Of a DNA stretch of 64,000 nt, positions 46,777 to 57,500 are shown in pieces. A model generated the notes under the pieces. It was given only the letters and a program-made list of their open reading frames with translations, made no database searches and was not told the DNA's origin. A program made the position numbers and the translations under genes. Source of the stretch: Phoenix dactylifera (Eukaryota; Streptophyta; Magnoliopsida; Arecales; Arecaceae); contig NW_024067695.1 in assembly GCF_009389715.1 (NCBI RefSeq), positions 372,001-436,000 of the forward strand, written 5' to 3'. The first letter of the stretch is position 1. Each line of letters opens with the position of its first letter.

Positions 46777-47775
46777 GCTTTTTTTTTAAAAAAAAAACTT
46801 AGTAGAGGAAACCATATAAAGGTGGCGACATTGGGCTGATGCAATTCTGTTACAGGAATTTGGCATATGGGGTGCATGTGATACCAGCAAGATAAGAGGC
46901 ACATCCTATGAACTTTGCAGCCGGCACCAAAAGAGATCAAGAAAGGAGGCCGGCCGGTTCCATGGTAGCGTCCAACCCGAATGAGAAAAATCATGCATAA
47001 AAACGGAGTTTAGAGTCGAATTTCCTTGTAATTCATCTTATAATCTGATAGATAGTTGATTATGGGAAAAGAAATACTGGATTTAGCTTGCTCCAACTCT
47101 AGTAACAACACGTAATAATAACCCAATTTAGCTATGGGCTATTTGCTTTTCTCGTTGCGCTCATTGGAAATGGCTACATGGAGAGGTTTGCAAGTGGAAG
47201 TAGCCACCAATAAATTTGCTCGACAGTGGATTGTATTTGATGGGCCTGCCCATCTTTCTTTCTCAAAACATTTACGTCGGCCGACCAAATTAAAGGAATG
47301 AAAATGTTTTGAGGCCCAAACTTTGTCTGAAAAACGAAAAGTTTCCGTTCAAAAATGGATTGGCAACCATACACCAAAGTTTCCCGTGTGTTGCGCTAAC
47401 CCTGTGAATGGCACCGATTCGTTCCTCTCTAGTAGGATGTCGACGGCGAAGAGAAATTTCTTTGCACCAGGTTTCATACTCTCATATAAGAATTTCATAA
47501 AGTTTTGTTATATTATGAAAAAGTTGATGTAGTCAATTCTCGATTAATCTCTATCAGTTGGCATCCCTCTTTATGTGGGACAGCTCCTAGAATTAAATTC
47601 TAATAGTAGCATCCCCATCATAATTCTCAAAAAAAGAAAAAGAAAAATTACAATAAATATAGAAGAGCTTCAATAGAGCGGCCAAAGTTAAGATATAAAA
47701 TGACAAGTGGTTAGCGGCCAAATTAATGATAGTAAATGACAAGTAGTTGGATGTTTTGGAAGGTTCCTGATCTAG
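46771..47775. other. Spacer, no gene seen
   Basis: Mixed-composition DNA between the LINE tail and the CACTA element. No family features or terminal repeats were recognised. Confidence 0.5.
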
Positions 47776-48427
47776 CACTATAGAAAAATGGAAGAATGCT
47801 GACATATATATTCTGACGCTAGGTAGAAGTGTCGGTAATTTTAGCTCCAACGCTAAAATTTGCCAACACTTCTAAGTAGTGTCGGCAAAAATTAAACTAA
47901 GACGACGCTAATTAGCGTCATCGAAAGCAAATACTATAACGATACTTATAAGTGTCGTCGGACGTTAGACTAGTTTAAGACGACGCTTATAAGCGTCGTC
48001 AGAAGAAAGCCAGACGATGCTTAAAAACATCGTCAGAATCCTATGCACTAACTCAATTTTAACCCTAACTTCTACTAAACTCCGCCTAAACACTAACCTA
48101 AGACGACACTTATAAGCGTCGTCAGAAGCCTGGGACCTAAGACGACGCTTATAAGCGTCGTCAGAGGCCATGTCCCACCACATTGCTATTAGCTGACGCA
48201 TAAAAGCGTCGGCAGAGGGCAATGCTAATAAACATTGCCAATTAACGACGCTTATAAGCATCGGCAGTTAGCAGCACTTTCTTCATGTGTTGGCAATTTT
48301 TTTTTTAACACTTATATTGCCGATGCTTTTGCGATCTTTATAAAGCATCGCTAATAAAACTAATGATGCTTATAAGCATTGGTATAGACAATAAAAAGCA
48401 TCAGCAATTCCCAATTTTTTTGTAGTG
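47776..48427. mobile_element. Small non-autonomous CACTA element
   Basis: The left terminus is CACTATAGAAAAATGG, and the complement of the right terminus is CACTACAAAAAAATTGG, the usual CACTA ends. The 652-bp interior is packed with subterminal repeats of GACGACGCTTATAAGCGTC type in both orientations, the sort of motif bound by CACTA transposases. The flanking triplets are TAG and TAC, so the 3-bp duplication is imperfect or mutated. No transposase. Confidence 0.85.
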
Positions 48428-48869
48428 TACGTAGTAAGGCTACCATGTATCTAAGCTTCAAAAAATTTCTACATATCATAACTTGCTATATTAATTACAA
48501 GCACAAGTGACTTTGGATGATGCGCAAAATGAAGGTACAAATTGGAACTCGGAGTTTGCATCAAAAAAAAAAAAAAGGAACTCTGAGATTTTGGCAATAC
48601 ATGCAAATGAACACAATTTAAAGGGCATGAGATTTTGATACATGGTTTGCTAACTAATCAGTTGACAAAAAAAAATTAAATTAATAGAGAATTAATGGAT
48701 GGGATAATGTATATCATGCATAACCCACACTTCCCCTTTCTATGCAGCCACTTAGGAAGCAGAATAGGGACAAGATGATAGCCAAATAAATTAAATGAAT
48801 AACCAAGCTACATCACAATGATTATTTGAGCTAATCGAAACAGCGTATACAAAGCTTAATCCATTCCTT
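48428..48869. other. Spacer, no gene seen
   Basis: AT-rich DNA with A-tracts between the CACTA and the second hAT element. Nothing recognised. Confidence 0.5.
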
Positions 48870-48877
48870 GTTACTCT

Positions 48878-50366
48878 CAGGGGCGGCCCAAGCCTTAGGC
48901 GACCTAGGCGGTCGCCCAAGGCCCCGGCTCGGGAGAAGGCCCCGCGACGGCATCCTACGCTCTACGCCTCTACCCTCCCAGCTCACGAAATATAGGTTCT
49001 ACTAGCTAGCTAGCCGCAGCCCGCAGGATGGCAGGAGCCAACGGCTACCTCGACAAGACGCGGGTCGCCTCATCCTGCAGCTCTACTTCCTCCTCATCCG
49101 CATCCTCTGGCTACTTCTGCAGCTCTGCTTCCTCCTCCTCTGCTCCTCATTCCTATTTCCTCAAACCTCTTCTACTCTGTAACTCTGTTCGACTGTTCCG
49201 TGAAGGTGTGACCGTGTGACTGCCTGCCGGCTGCCGCCTGGGTCGTCTACTCGTCTCCTCCTCGCCTCCCCCCGCGTGGCCGCGCCTCCGCCAGTCCGCC
49301 TCCCCGCCTCCTCGGGCCCCGGCATCCCGCGAGGCCGCGACCGTCCCCGCCTCCCCGGCATCCAGCCATCCAGGCTCCTCGGCTCCTCGGCTCCTTGCCT
49401 CCCTCCCGCCTCTCGGGCCCCCGGCTCTCGTGAGGCCGTGACCCCGTCGCCCGTCGGCCCGTCCGGCTCAATCCAGCGAGCCGGCGAGGTCGTCTCCTCC
49501 GCCTGAGCGCCTCCCAGTCCCCAGACCCCGCCTGTGACACCGTCAGCCGTCAGGCCGTCAGTCCGTGAGCCGTGACCTCCTCCGCTCCTCGCCCGCCCCC
49601 GGCCCCGGCTCCCGTGAGGCGTGAGGCCGTGAGCCCGTGATCCCGTGACGGCACGGCAGACGGCGTGACCTCCTCGCCTCCCTCGCCGGCCCCGGCTCCC
49701 GTTGTCCCGTGAAGCAGTAGAGGCCCGGCCGTCCCCTCACCCTCAGCCCTCCCTCCCGTCCGTATCACTGAGAGACTGTCAGTCTGTGACACTGACAGTG
49801 ACTCAGTGAGTCAGTGGGTTACTGCCTTACTGGGTAGTGGGCCTAGTCACTGTAGCACAAGTGCACAACATATGGTGTGATCCTTCTAACCCCCTTTTGT
49901 TGTTTGATTATATTTTCAACATCCAGTGTTTAATTTTTCTAATTTTATTGCAATTTCTATAATTTTGTTACAATTTTTCTCTTCTATTTTTTCTCTTTTA
50001 TATTTTAATTTGTTTGTAGTAATTATCTTAATTGTTTTGTTTACTAATATAATTTTTATATTCAAATGTCTAATAGAAAATATGAATGTGGATATGAAAA
50101 ACTTAAAAAAAAAAGAAAAATCGAAAAACTCATTCAATCTCAAAAAGGAGCAGCTATATTATCGATTGAAAATAATATTTTAATGAATCTTGAGTACAAA
50201 AGTTTGATTAGTAATTTTGCATCTCAAAAAGCTAGACGGATTATTTTTAAATAATTTTTTAAAGTATTTTATACTTATTAAAAATTTATTATTATTATTA
50301 TTATTTTAAAAAAGGTCTCATTTAGTGAGTTCGCCCGAGGCCCCCAAATGCATTGGGCCGCCCCTG
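48878..50366 (+). mobile_element. hAT deletion derivative with perfect 8-bp duplication
   Basis: A 1489-bp element with CAGGGGCGGCCCAA at both ends in inverted orientation, flanked by GTTACTCT (48870-48877 and 50367-50374). Its GC-rich 5' part (to about 49800) and 3' end match the hAT at 38428-42166, but it lies in the opposite orientation. Nearly all of the transposase gene is missing: the sequence jumps at about 50150 from the N-terminal coding part to the last part. It resembles a Ds-type derivative of an Ac-type parent. The exact TSD suggests a more recent or less eroded insertion. Confidence 0.93.
50066..50254 (+). pseudogene. Fused transposase remnant, N-terminus joined to C-terminus
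   Basis: A 62-codon frame in which the N-terminal segment MSNRKYECGYEKLKKKRK ... SQKGA is joined in frame to the extreme C-terminal segment ILSIENNILMNLEY ... ASQKARRI. The internal deletion removes roughly 2.3 kb relative to the relative at 38428-42166. The join reads AAAAAGGAGC|AGCTATATT, with AGC present at the edge of both parental sequences. No catalytic residues remain. Confidence 0.85.
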
Positions 50367-50374
50367 GTTACTCT

Positions 50375-51294
50375 GCTCCTTGTCGCAATCTCAAATCTTC
50401 CAACTATAATTTATGCATGATACTTGACAAGTACCGTGGCTGCTTCTGGTTGCAGCAACTGAAAAAAGAACACTACACTTGCTCATCTACCAACCCGAAA
50501 TTAAGTTTAAAAGTGTAACTACGGAAGACTCGAGTTTTGAAAGCTTCCATATTATACATATAATATTTTTTTTCCAGGATACTTAGGTCCTATTTGGTTG
50601 CAAAGCAATAGATGGGGTAGGAATTCCTATTTCTCAATATTCCACCAATATACAAGCAATAAATCAAAATTTCATATAATTGCAATGATTGCTATCATGT
50701 GGAATGGTGAGAAATGCAAGCAAAAGAAATAAAAAAAATAAAGAGAGAGGGGCATAAGAAGCAAAGTAAATTAATTAGAAAGAAGGAAATAACTTTTGCA
50801 AACCCATGAGTTAAACTTACTTCAACCCTATCCATGAAAATAAGGTTAATCTCTGGGACAGTGAATATCTTGCCTTGACCATAATAAAATTATTTGCAAG
50901 ATAGCAACATTATGTGTCTAAATAACATTTTGTTATGTTACATTCATATCTATTCCATAGCCAAATGAGATTGTATAATCCATAAATTTCATATAGAAAA
51001 GTTACATAGCTTATACATAACCTTTCGATTAGACAATTGACTCGTAGTCTAAGTTGATACTGGTCTAAGTAGAAAGCCCAATATGAAAGCTAAACAACTA
51101 ATTCATCCAAAAAAAAAGAGAAGAAAAATATTCAACAAAAGCGTAATTATTTTGCTGTATTTTTTCTTTGCCTTTTGTGCTTCGTTCTTATCCGTGACTG
51201 ATGACTACCACCTACCCTGGCTTCTAATTTCCAGCGGCAGCCTGCTTGCTTACATGAGGGTCATACCGGAGACCTGGTCCATTCTAGCGGCAAC
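50375..51294. other. Spacer upstream of the RING gene
   Basis: AT-rich sequence. It probably holds the distal promoter of the gene at 51749, but no element could be assigned. Confidence 0.45.
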
Positions 51295-51494
51295 GGGTTC
51301 TATCTTTCGCACGAAAAGAGGATTCCCCTCCTTTCGCTCGAATCCACCGCTGGATCATCCACTGGTCGCACTGAGATCTGTGCAGGAGGATGAATGATGG
51401 ACTGCGGACAGTTTTGAGATTTGCGCGGATGGAGACCAACGGCGGATACTCTCGAAGGAAGGAAAATCCTTCTTTCTCGCGAAAGATACAACCC
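51295..51494. mobile_element. MITE in the RING gene promoter, about 200 bp
   Basis: The left terminus reads GGGTTCTATCTTTCGCACG, and the complement of the right terminus reads GGGTTGTATCTTTCGCGAG. The inner parts also pair (AAAAGAGGATTC with AGAAGGATTTTC). The interior shares segments with the remnants at 2327 and 31941. No coding. It sits only about 255 bp upstream of the RING gene start codon. A clear target duplication was not found. Confidence 0.65.
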
Positions 51495-51748
51495 TCTCCC
51501 ATTCTGAAAATGCCTGCTGCGACAAAACAGCTGATCCACCTGAGCCTTTCCCCCACCTATCGCCCGAAGAAACCTCACTCTTTTCTAATTGCCGTCACCT
51601 TCCGCTCCCCCGTCAACCTCACTCTCCTAACTCATTGACTCCTCTCTCCCAGAGAATTAATGAAAGCAAACCCAAAGAGAGGTGGAGGGGAAAGAGTGAA
51701 GTTTTCCCTTCTTCTCCTCCTCCTCCTCCTCCTTGTTCTTCTTCTCCC

Positions 51749-52867
51749 ATGGCTCTCCACCACCCTCGGATCCTCTTTCCGGTGCCCAACGCCACGCTTT
51801 GCATCACCAATTGCGACGAACCATGTCAATTCTACAGCATGTGCTCTCCTCCTCCTACTTACTCTTCTCTCCCCTTCAACTCCACCCCCGACGCCACCAC
51901 CATCCAGTTCCACCACGGCTCCACCCTCCTCCCAAACCTCCTCATCGCCGCCGCCGCCCTCGTCGCCGCCTCCTTCATCCTCCTCGCCGTCTTCTACGCC
52001 CTCCTTCGCTTCCGCGGCCGCCGCCGCCGCCTCGCCGCCGCCGCAGCCGCCGCCGGCGGTGGCGGCGAGGATGACCTCTTCGTGATGGGAGAGCCGGCCG
52101 ACGTCCACCACGTGTGGTACGTCCGCACCGTCGGCCTTGACGAGCCCACCATCCAGTCCATCGCCGCCTGGGCCTACAAGCCCGGCGACGGCCTCCTCGG
52201 CGCCGCCGACGACGGCTGCCCCGTCTGCCTCGCTGACTTTCGCGAGGGCGAGCTCCTCCGCCTCCTCCCCAAGTGCGGCCACGCCTTTCACCTCCCTTGC
52301 ATCGATACCTGGCTCCGATCCCACCTCAACTGCCCCCTCTGCCGCGCCCCTATCGTCGCCCTGCCCCACGCCGCCGCCAGCGATCCGGTGGAACCCAATA
52401 CAGGCTCCTCTGCTCTCGAGGAGGATTCCCAAATGGCCGTCCGGCCACAGGAGGCTGATCGTGGGGGACCCGAAGTGGAAACAGAGCGTGGAATCGCGGA
52501 AACTGGAGGTGCAATCGACCCAATAGCAGCACCTTCTTCTCCGCCACCAAGTTCTCAGCTTCGGGCGCCGAGTGATCTGGGGGAAGACGGGTTGCAGCAG
52601 GTTTGCCGGTCGGTCTCCATGGGCTCATCCTCCCTTGGTGTTCTCCTTCTCAAGAGAGATCCACAGGAAGGACCCGGCGAGGAGAGGAAAGATCCTGACT
52701 TGGAAGAAGAAAGCACTCCTAAGAACAGGGGAAAGCAGGGGCATGCTTCAAAGGGAGCTGCTCAGCAGAAGGATCCTCAGGAAATGGAAGGGTCTCTATC
52801 TAGCAGCAGTGGGAGGTTCTTGTTGACGAGACATGGACGAGGCCAGAGTGCAGTACTTCCATTGTGA
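51749..52867 (+). CDS. ATL-type RING-H2 E3 ubiquitin ligase
   Basis: A membrane-anchored E3 ligase that would bring an E2-ubiquitin to unknown substrates. The intronless frame gives 372 residues. The N-terminus has a cysteine-rich stretch ([15 protein letters not shown], about 18-32). A hydrophobic segment at about 62-86 is the membrane anchor, followed by a basic RGRRRR stop. The GLD motif of ATL proteins is at 129-131. The RING-H2 is canonical: C157, C160, C176, H178, H181, C184, C195, C198, with the conserved W188 and P196. The tail is Ser/Glu-rich. The layout resembles Arabidopsis ATL51-ATL54 (inference). The ATG at 51749 is the first in frame after a TCC-rich leader, and the membrane segment follows at a normal distance. 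The coding sequence is strongly GC-rich at third positions, as often in monocots. Confidence 0.95.
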   Translation: MALHHPRILFPVPNATLCITNCDEPCQFYSMCSPPPTYSSLPFNSTPDATTIQFHHGSTLLPNLLIAAAALVAASFILLAVFYALLRFRGRRRRLAAAAAAAGGGGEDDLFVMGEPADVHHVWYVRTVGLDEPTIQSIAAWAYKPGDGLLGAADDGCPVCLADFREGELLRLLPKCGHAFHLPCIDTWLRSHLNCPLCRAPIVALPHAAASDPVEPNTGSSALEEDSQMAVRPQEADRGGPEVETERGIAETGGAIDPIAAPSSPPPSSQLRAPSDLGEDGLQQVCRSVSMGSSSLGVLLLKRDPQEGPGEERKDPDLEEESTPKNRGKQGHASKGAAQQKDPQEMEGSLSSSSGRFLLTRHGRGQSAVLPL

Positions 52868-53790
52868 CATGGAACACAGTTTTCTCTTCTGCTAGTTTAT
52901 GCTACAACGATATCCTCTCAAGTTCCTGCGATATAGAATTTTGATAATATGGTGTGTTCTCGGCAAGATGGGAGCTGCCTGTCTCTGTTGATACAATTAT
53001 GTACAGACTGGAAAGGTAAAAGAGAAATATTGCCTGTGTCGGATGCTGTATAAAGAGTACCAGCTTATAGACATACCTTTTGTGCTTATATGATATGAAT
53101 GGATGAAAGAGTACCTGACGGCCTTCCCTGTATGCTAATCTTCTTGATTATAGTTAATTACTTGATGGACATAATTTTGGAGGCCTAGATGTTCTTTTAG
53201 CATGTATGCCACATTTTATTTCTATACAGATGACCAAACAAGAACAGTTCCAATCTAGGCCACAAAAATAAATCAATTTACCTGCTTCAGTTCACTTGCA
53301 AACAAATAAAATGTTTTTCCCTTCAAAATTATCCTAACCTTGAATACTGAAGTTATGAATTATTTTTTGTTTTCATTGTGAATGTTTTCTAAATCTGTAC
53401 ACAAGCAACTGAATTCTGTTCATAAGAATGTGAAATGGAGGTAAAGTTTGTATGTTTTGAATGGCAAAACCTTGTTGTTTGATTCCACAAATTAAGTTAT
53501 AATTCTTTCTCTCTTTTTTTTTGTTTTAGTTGTGGCATTTTTGTTGTTGGATAATTCTCTTATAGCAGTTATCTCTGCACCTCATAATGGCGATTCTTCC
53601 AATTCAGAACCTTCGTAACAATCTGTAAATGTCTGTGAAATTGTATTCATGGTATGCCACTTGCTGGATCTTAGTCTTAACTTTTGGATTTAGTTGGTTC
53701 ATATGGTCTCCAGTTATATTAGTTGTTTCTGCATTTAATATAGTTCAGTAGAATATATAGGCTAATGACAACTGTTTTTGTTGTAAAATA
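52868..53790. other. 3' flank of the RING gene
   Basis: AT-rich. It presumably contains the 3' UTR and polyadenylation region, though no strong AATAAA could be assigned. Nothing else recognised. Confidence 0.45.
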
Positions 53791-54540
53791 TTTTTTTTTT
53801 TTGGATGAAGTGGGAGGCAAAGCGACTCGGCCTTTATTAGAAAAATGAAGTTTACAGAAACTATTTATAAAGAATTTGCAAGAAAAAAAATATAAAAAAG
53901 TAATAAAATTTTTTTATAAAAGGTCGTGGTCTGTAAGTAGACCTGTTAAACTATTCAACAAGCTGAACAATCTCATAAGTGATTTGAAGGATCTCTATAT
54001 CTTCAATGTGCAACTATATAAGCTAGACATCCTGATGTGAGTCAACCTTTTTTTTATAAAAAAAATAGATTAATATCTCTCAACATGCGGCGCCAATGCT
54101 GCAAGGTTATTTTCAAGTTTGAAATGAGAATCAAGCAGCTTCTCTGAACATAAATGCTTCCAGCTGAAAAAAGTTGATAAGATTTTCTGCAAAACACAAT
54201 AGATAGAACTTGATTTCTTTAAGAAAATCCGAGCATTTTGCTCCTTTTATATTTTCTAACAGACAACAACCATCAACTGATCTGTAGCTTTTCTTATTGA
54301 TTGTTGGAATTTTCTATTTTTCCATTTAGTCCACAGATCACCAATGCTAGTAAGCTATTCTCTCAGATTTAGCTGCACTTTAATTATTGTTCATAAACTA
54401 TGGACAAATGGGCACCTAATTAGTAGATGGGAGATCATTTCGGTTCTTTTTCCACACAACACATATCCATCAGCAACCTGCTATCCTTTCTTATCAAGAA
54501 TCTTTTTTGTATGCAGTCCGATTTTTGAATGCAGGTCATA
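53791..54540 (-). mobile_element. LINE 3' fragment with zf-RVT remnant
   Basis: Read on the minus strand, CVLCGKKN at about 54480 is followed by a decayed zinc-binding (zf-RVT) region of plant LINE polyproteins, then a long untranslated end containing AATAAAGGCCGAGTCGC. It finishes in a poly(A), seen as T12 at 53791-53802. It is 5'-truncated, and stop codons are frequent. It is a different subfamily from the LINE ending at 46575, judged by its 3' end. Confidence 0.55.
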
Positions 54541-57500
54541 TAAAAATTCATAACTAATTATTTTTCCTAATGCTTGTAGCTATGATGGGTACCATGTTTT
54601 CATGTGATGATAATGACTTTTTGTGGTTTTGATGATAACTTGTCTGATATTAATGATCCACAGTACATGAAGCAATCATTTCATTAAATCCCGTTGGTTT
54701 AAAGTGATGCATTAATTGTTTATATCCCCAGAGTAGGCTTCACGACGAAAAAATTTGTTGATATCTGACCAACATTTGGTGCTTTAGAATGAACAAATTT
54801 ATACATGGAATAAGATGCTGCGCAAAGTATGTATTAAGTTACCAAGTCATTAATTTTAGGGCCTCCTGCAAACTAAATTGCATTGCATCCCACTCTCTGC
54901 AAAAAGCTGCAAGTTTACAGGGCATCTTGTTCTATGAGATCATGTTTGTTTCTTTGTCCTTGAAATTTCCTGGCTGTTAGAAAAGAGAGATTGTTTTGCA
55001 GATAGAGATTGTTAGTTATAACCTGGGGTTGGGATGAGTTTGTGATCATTCCCTGGCTGGTAAAAGTTGCTGAGCTATATTCTATGTTATTGTTCTAAAT
55101 CTTATGCACATGACTTATTTAAAGGAACCTGTCATGGTAGCAATGTCTGGAGGATAGATAAATACACAATTATTCATTGGCTTGGGAATTCTGATCACCT
55201 GAATGAACTGCAGAGTGATCATAACTTTCTTTATTAATTCATTTTACAATCATCAACCACCTTGATACATCTTCTGGCTTTTGACATCAACTAGGTAGGG
55301 GTTATAGAGCTGGGCACTATTCATATGCAGATTAATTCAAATTGATTATTGACAGGTTATAGGGTGACTATCAAGCATCATCAACTCTCTTTAATCTATG
55401 AGTACAAAAATGGCTGTTGGAAGGCCATGGACTGGTGAATGGACTTAGTGCATTATACAATGGCAGAAGACATGTCTCTAGATTGAGGATTCTAACTTAC
55501 TAGTCATAGTTATAGTTTTGTAACGCGTGGGATCAAAGTTAAAAGATAAATCTGACGATTATGAGCCAGCATCCCTTTTGAAAATTTGCTTTCTTTGATC
55601 ATTTTGGATGCTTACAGCAAGGGATAATGAGTCTTCCTGAAGTGCTTAGTTTCATGAGTTTGAAGTTCTTATAGTCCTGTCGGTTTTTTTTTTTTTCAAC
55701 ATACATCTTACAAAAATTGATTGCCAGCTAAAACCAGGGAAGATATAACAAAAAGAGCATAGACTTGCTGAGTATGGTTGTTTATTAAAGTCAGCAGTAA
55801 CATAAAGTATATTTGACAAATGTCACTTGAGTTGTGAAGTCTCCTTTTGATTTATATTATTGAGATGGTAAAGCTACTTTGAAGTTCTTGAAGATAATTC
55901 ATATAGTTTAGAATGGAATGATGAGCCTAGTAGTCATGATTTATGTCGATACTGTGCTGAAAACAGCTAGCAGGACTGCCAAAAAGATTATCATAAAAAT
56001 ATATGAAATAAAGCAATAATGATGATTGTAAATTTGAACTCATTTTGCTATAACTGATAGATAATTGCAGGATTATATGATCCAAACTACTTTACAGGTT
56101 TTTATCCTAAGTATGATGAAATTCTTATTTATATAACAACAATTACTTTAAAATTGATATTTTACCATAGAGATTGTCTTAAAAATCCTGGGTTGGTGGA
56201 CCTGATCAAAGGAATAAAAAGGAATAATGCCTGTTGTGTTGCATCTGCCATAGAGTCGGTGGTATTCGACTGAGTTACTCCTATAACTTGTAAAATGCTT
56301 GAAGCTGAATCTAAACAGTGGAGGCTATAAGCATGCTTTCAGTATTTGTTAGCATTCAATGCTTGTGATTGCCATCCTTGCTTATTATGATTTATATAGA
56401 CATGTATGCTAGTGAAAAAAAGCTTGGTCAGAGTCATCTTTGATAACAAGAATTTTTAATTAATCTACTAATGCAGATTTTTTATCTTCTTCCCCCATTT
56501 TTTGTATGGTATTGTAGTCGAATCAAGTTCAATACACCTCAACACCACCCCCGCGCCCCAACCCCCAACCCCCCCCCCCCACCCCACCCAACAAAAAGGA
56601 AAAGAAACTAAGTTTGGTTATGCGATAATTTAGAGGGTCGATGATGATGTCTATTTTTTTTATAGTTGATAGTTCTTGTAGATCTCACAGGTTATTGAAT
56701 TATTTTTGTTTCATAAAGCTATGAAGTTTCTCTGTGCATGTGTGGGTGCATATGCGTGCTTCACAGATACCAGTCTTGGATACAACTCTCAGGGGTTTTG
56801 AAGATTTTTCTATTAACTAGTTCATAAGAGAGTTACAAATGGTGATGCAACAAATAAGGGTTTGACTGCTAGTGGAGAAAGGAAGGGGAAAGACAGGGAT
56901 TTCCTACTACAATGAGGTCTGCAAACTCACTGCAAATTTTTAAGAACCACTAACTTTTGTATTTGAAATCCTCACTAAATGGCCATCCTGCTGGAGTATT
57001 TCTGAGCCAGCGGATTGGAGGCTGCCAATGTGCCTCATTCATAGAGGCTAGACTTTCAAATTCTACATCCAACGATCAACGTTATCTTGTTTGCGCCTTT
57101 TCCAATTTACCTGAGAATGTGACGAGATGCTAAGAACAAAATAGGGGCGGCATTGGTTAATCATTAACTCGTTTAACTTATTTCAAGCTATTGTAAACTG
57201 GAATGGATTATCTGTTTACCAAAATGAGTAGGTTTAGGAGTACTTTTTTGACCCTTCTAATTAAAAAGTTAGGTTCAAATTTTTGATCTACCATGTATCT
57301 AACCCGACCTATATCTAGTCCAACCAGACCCGATTGTCACCCCTAGAATAGAAAGAATTTAAAGCGTTTGTCCATTGAACCCTCAACAGTAGTAAGGTTT
57401 GCTAGCTAAAATGCCGTCCACAATCCTTATGCCATATCAAATAACTTTTACCTAGCACATATCATAAATATTTATGAAATATAGTATTATCATAAAATTT

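Noticed and set aside
51632-52432. Open frame of 266 codons antisense to the RING gene
   Set aside because: Mirror of a GC-rich coding strand. Its Gly/Ala/Glu-rich sequence is the shadow of the ATL protein codons.
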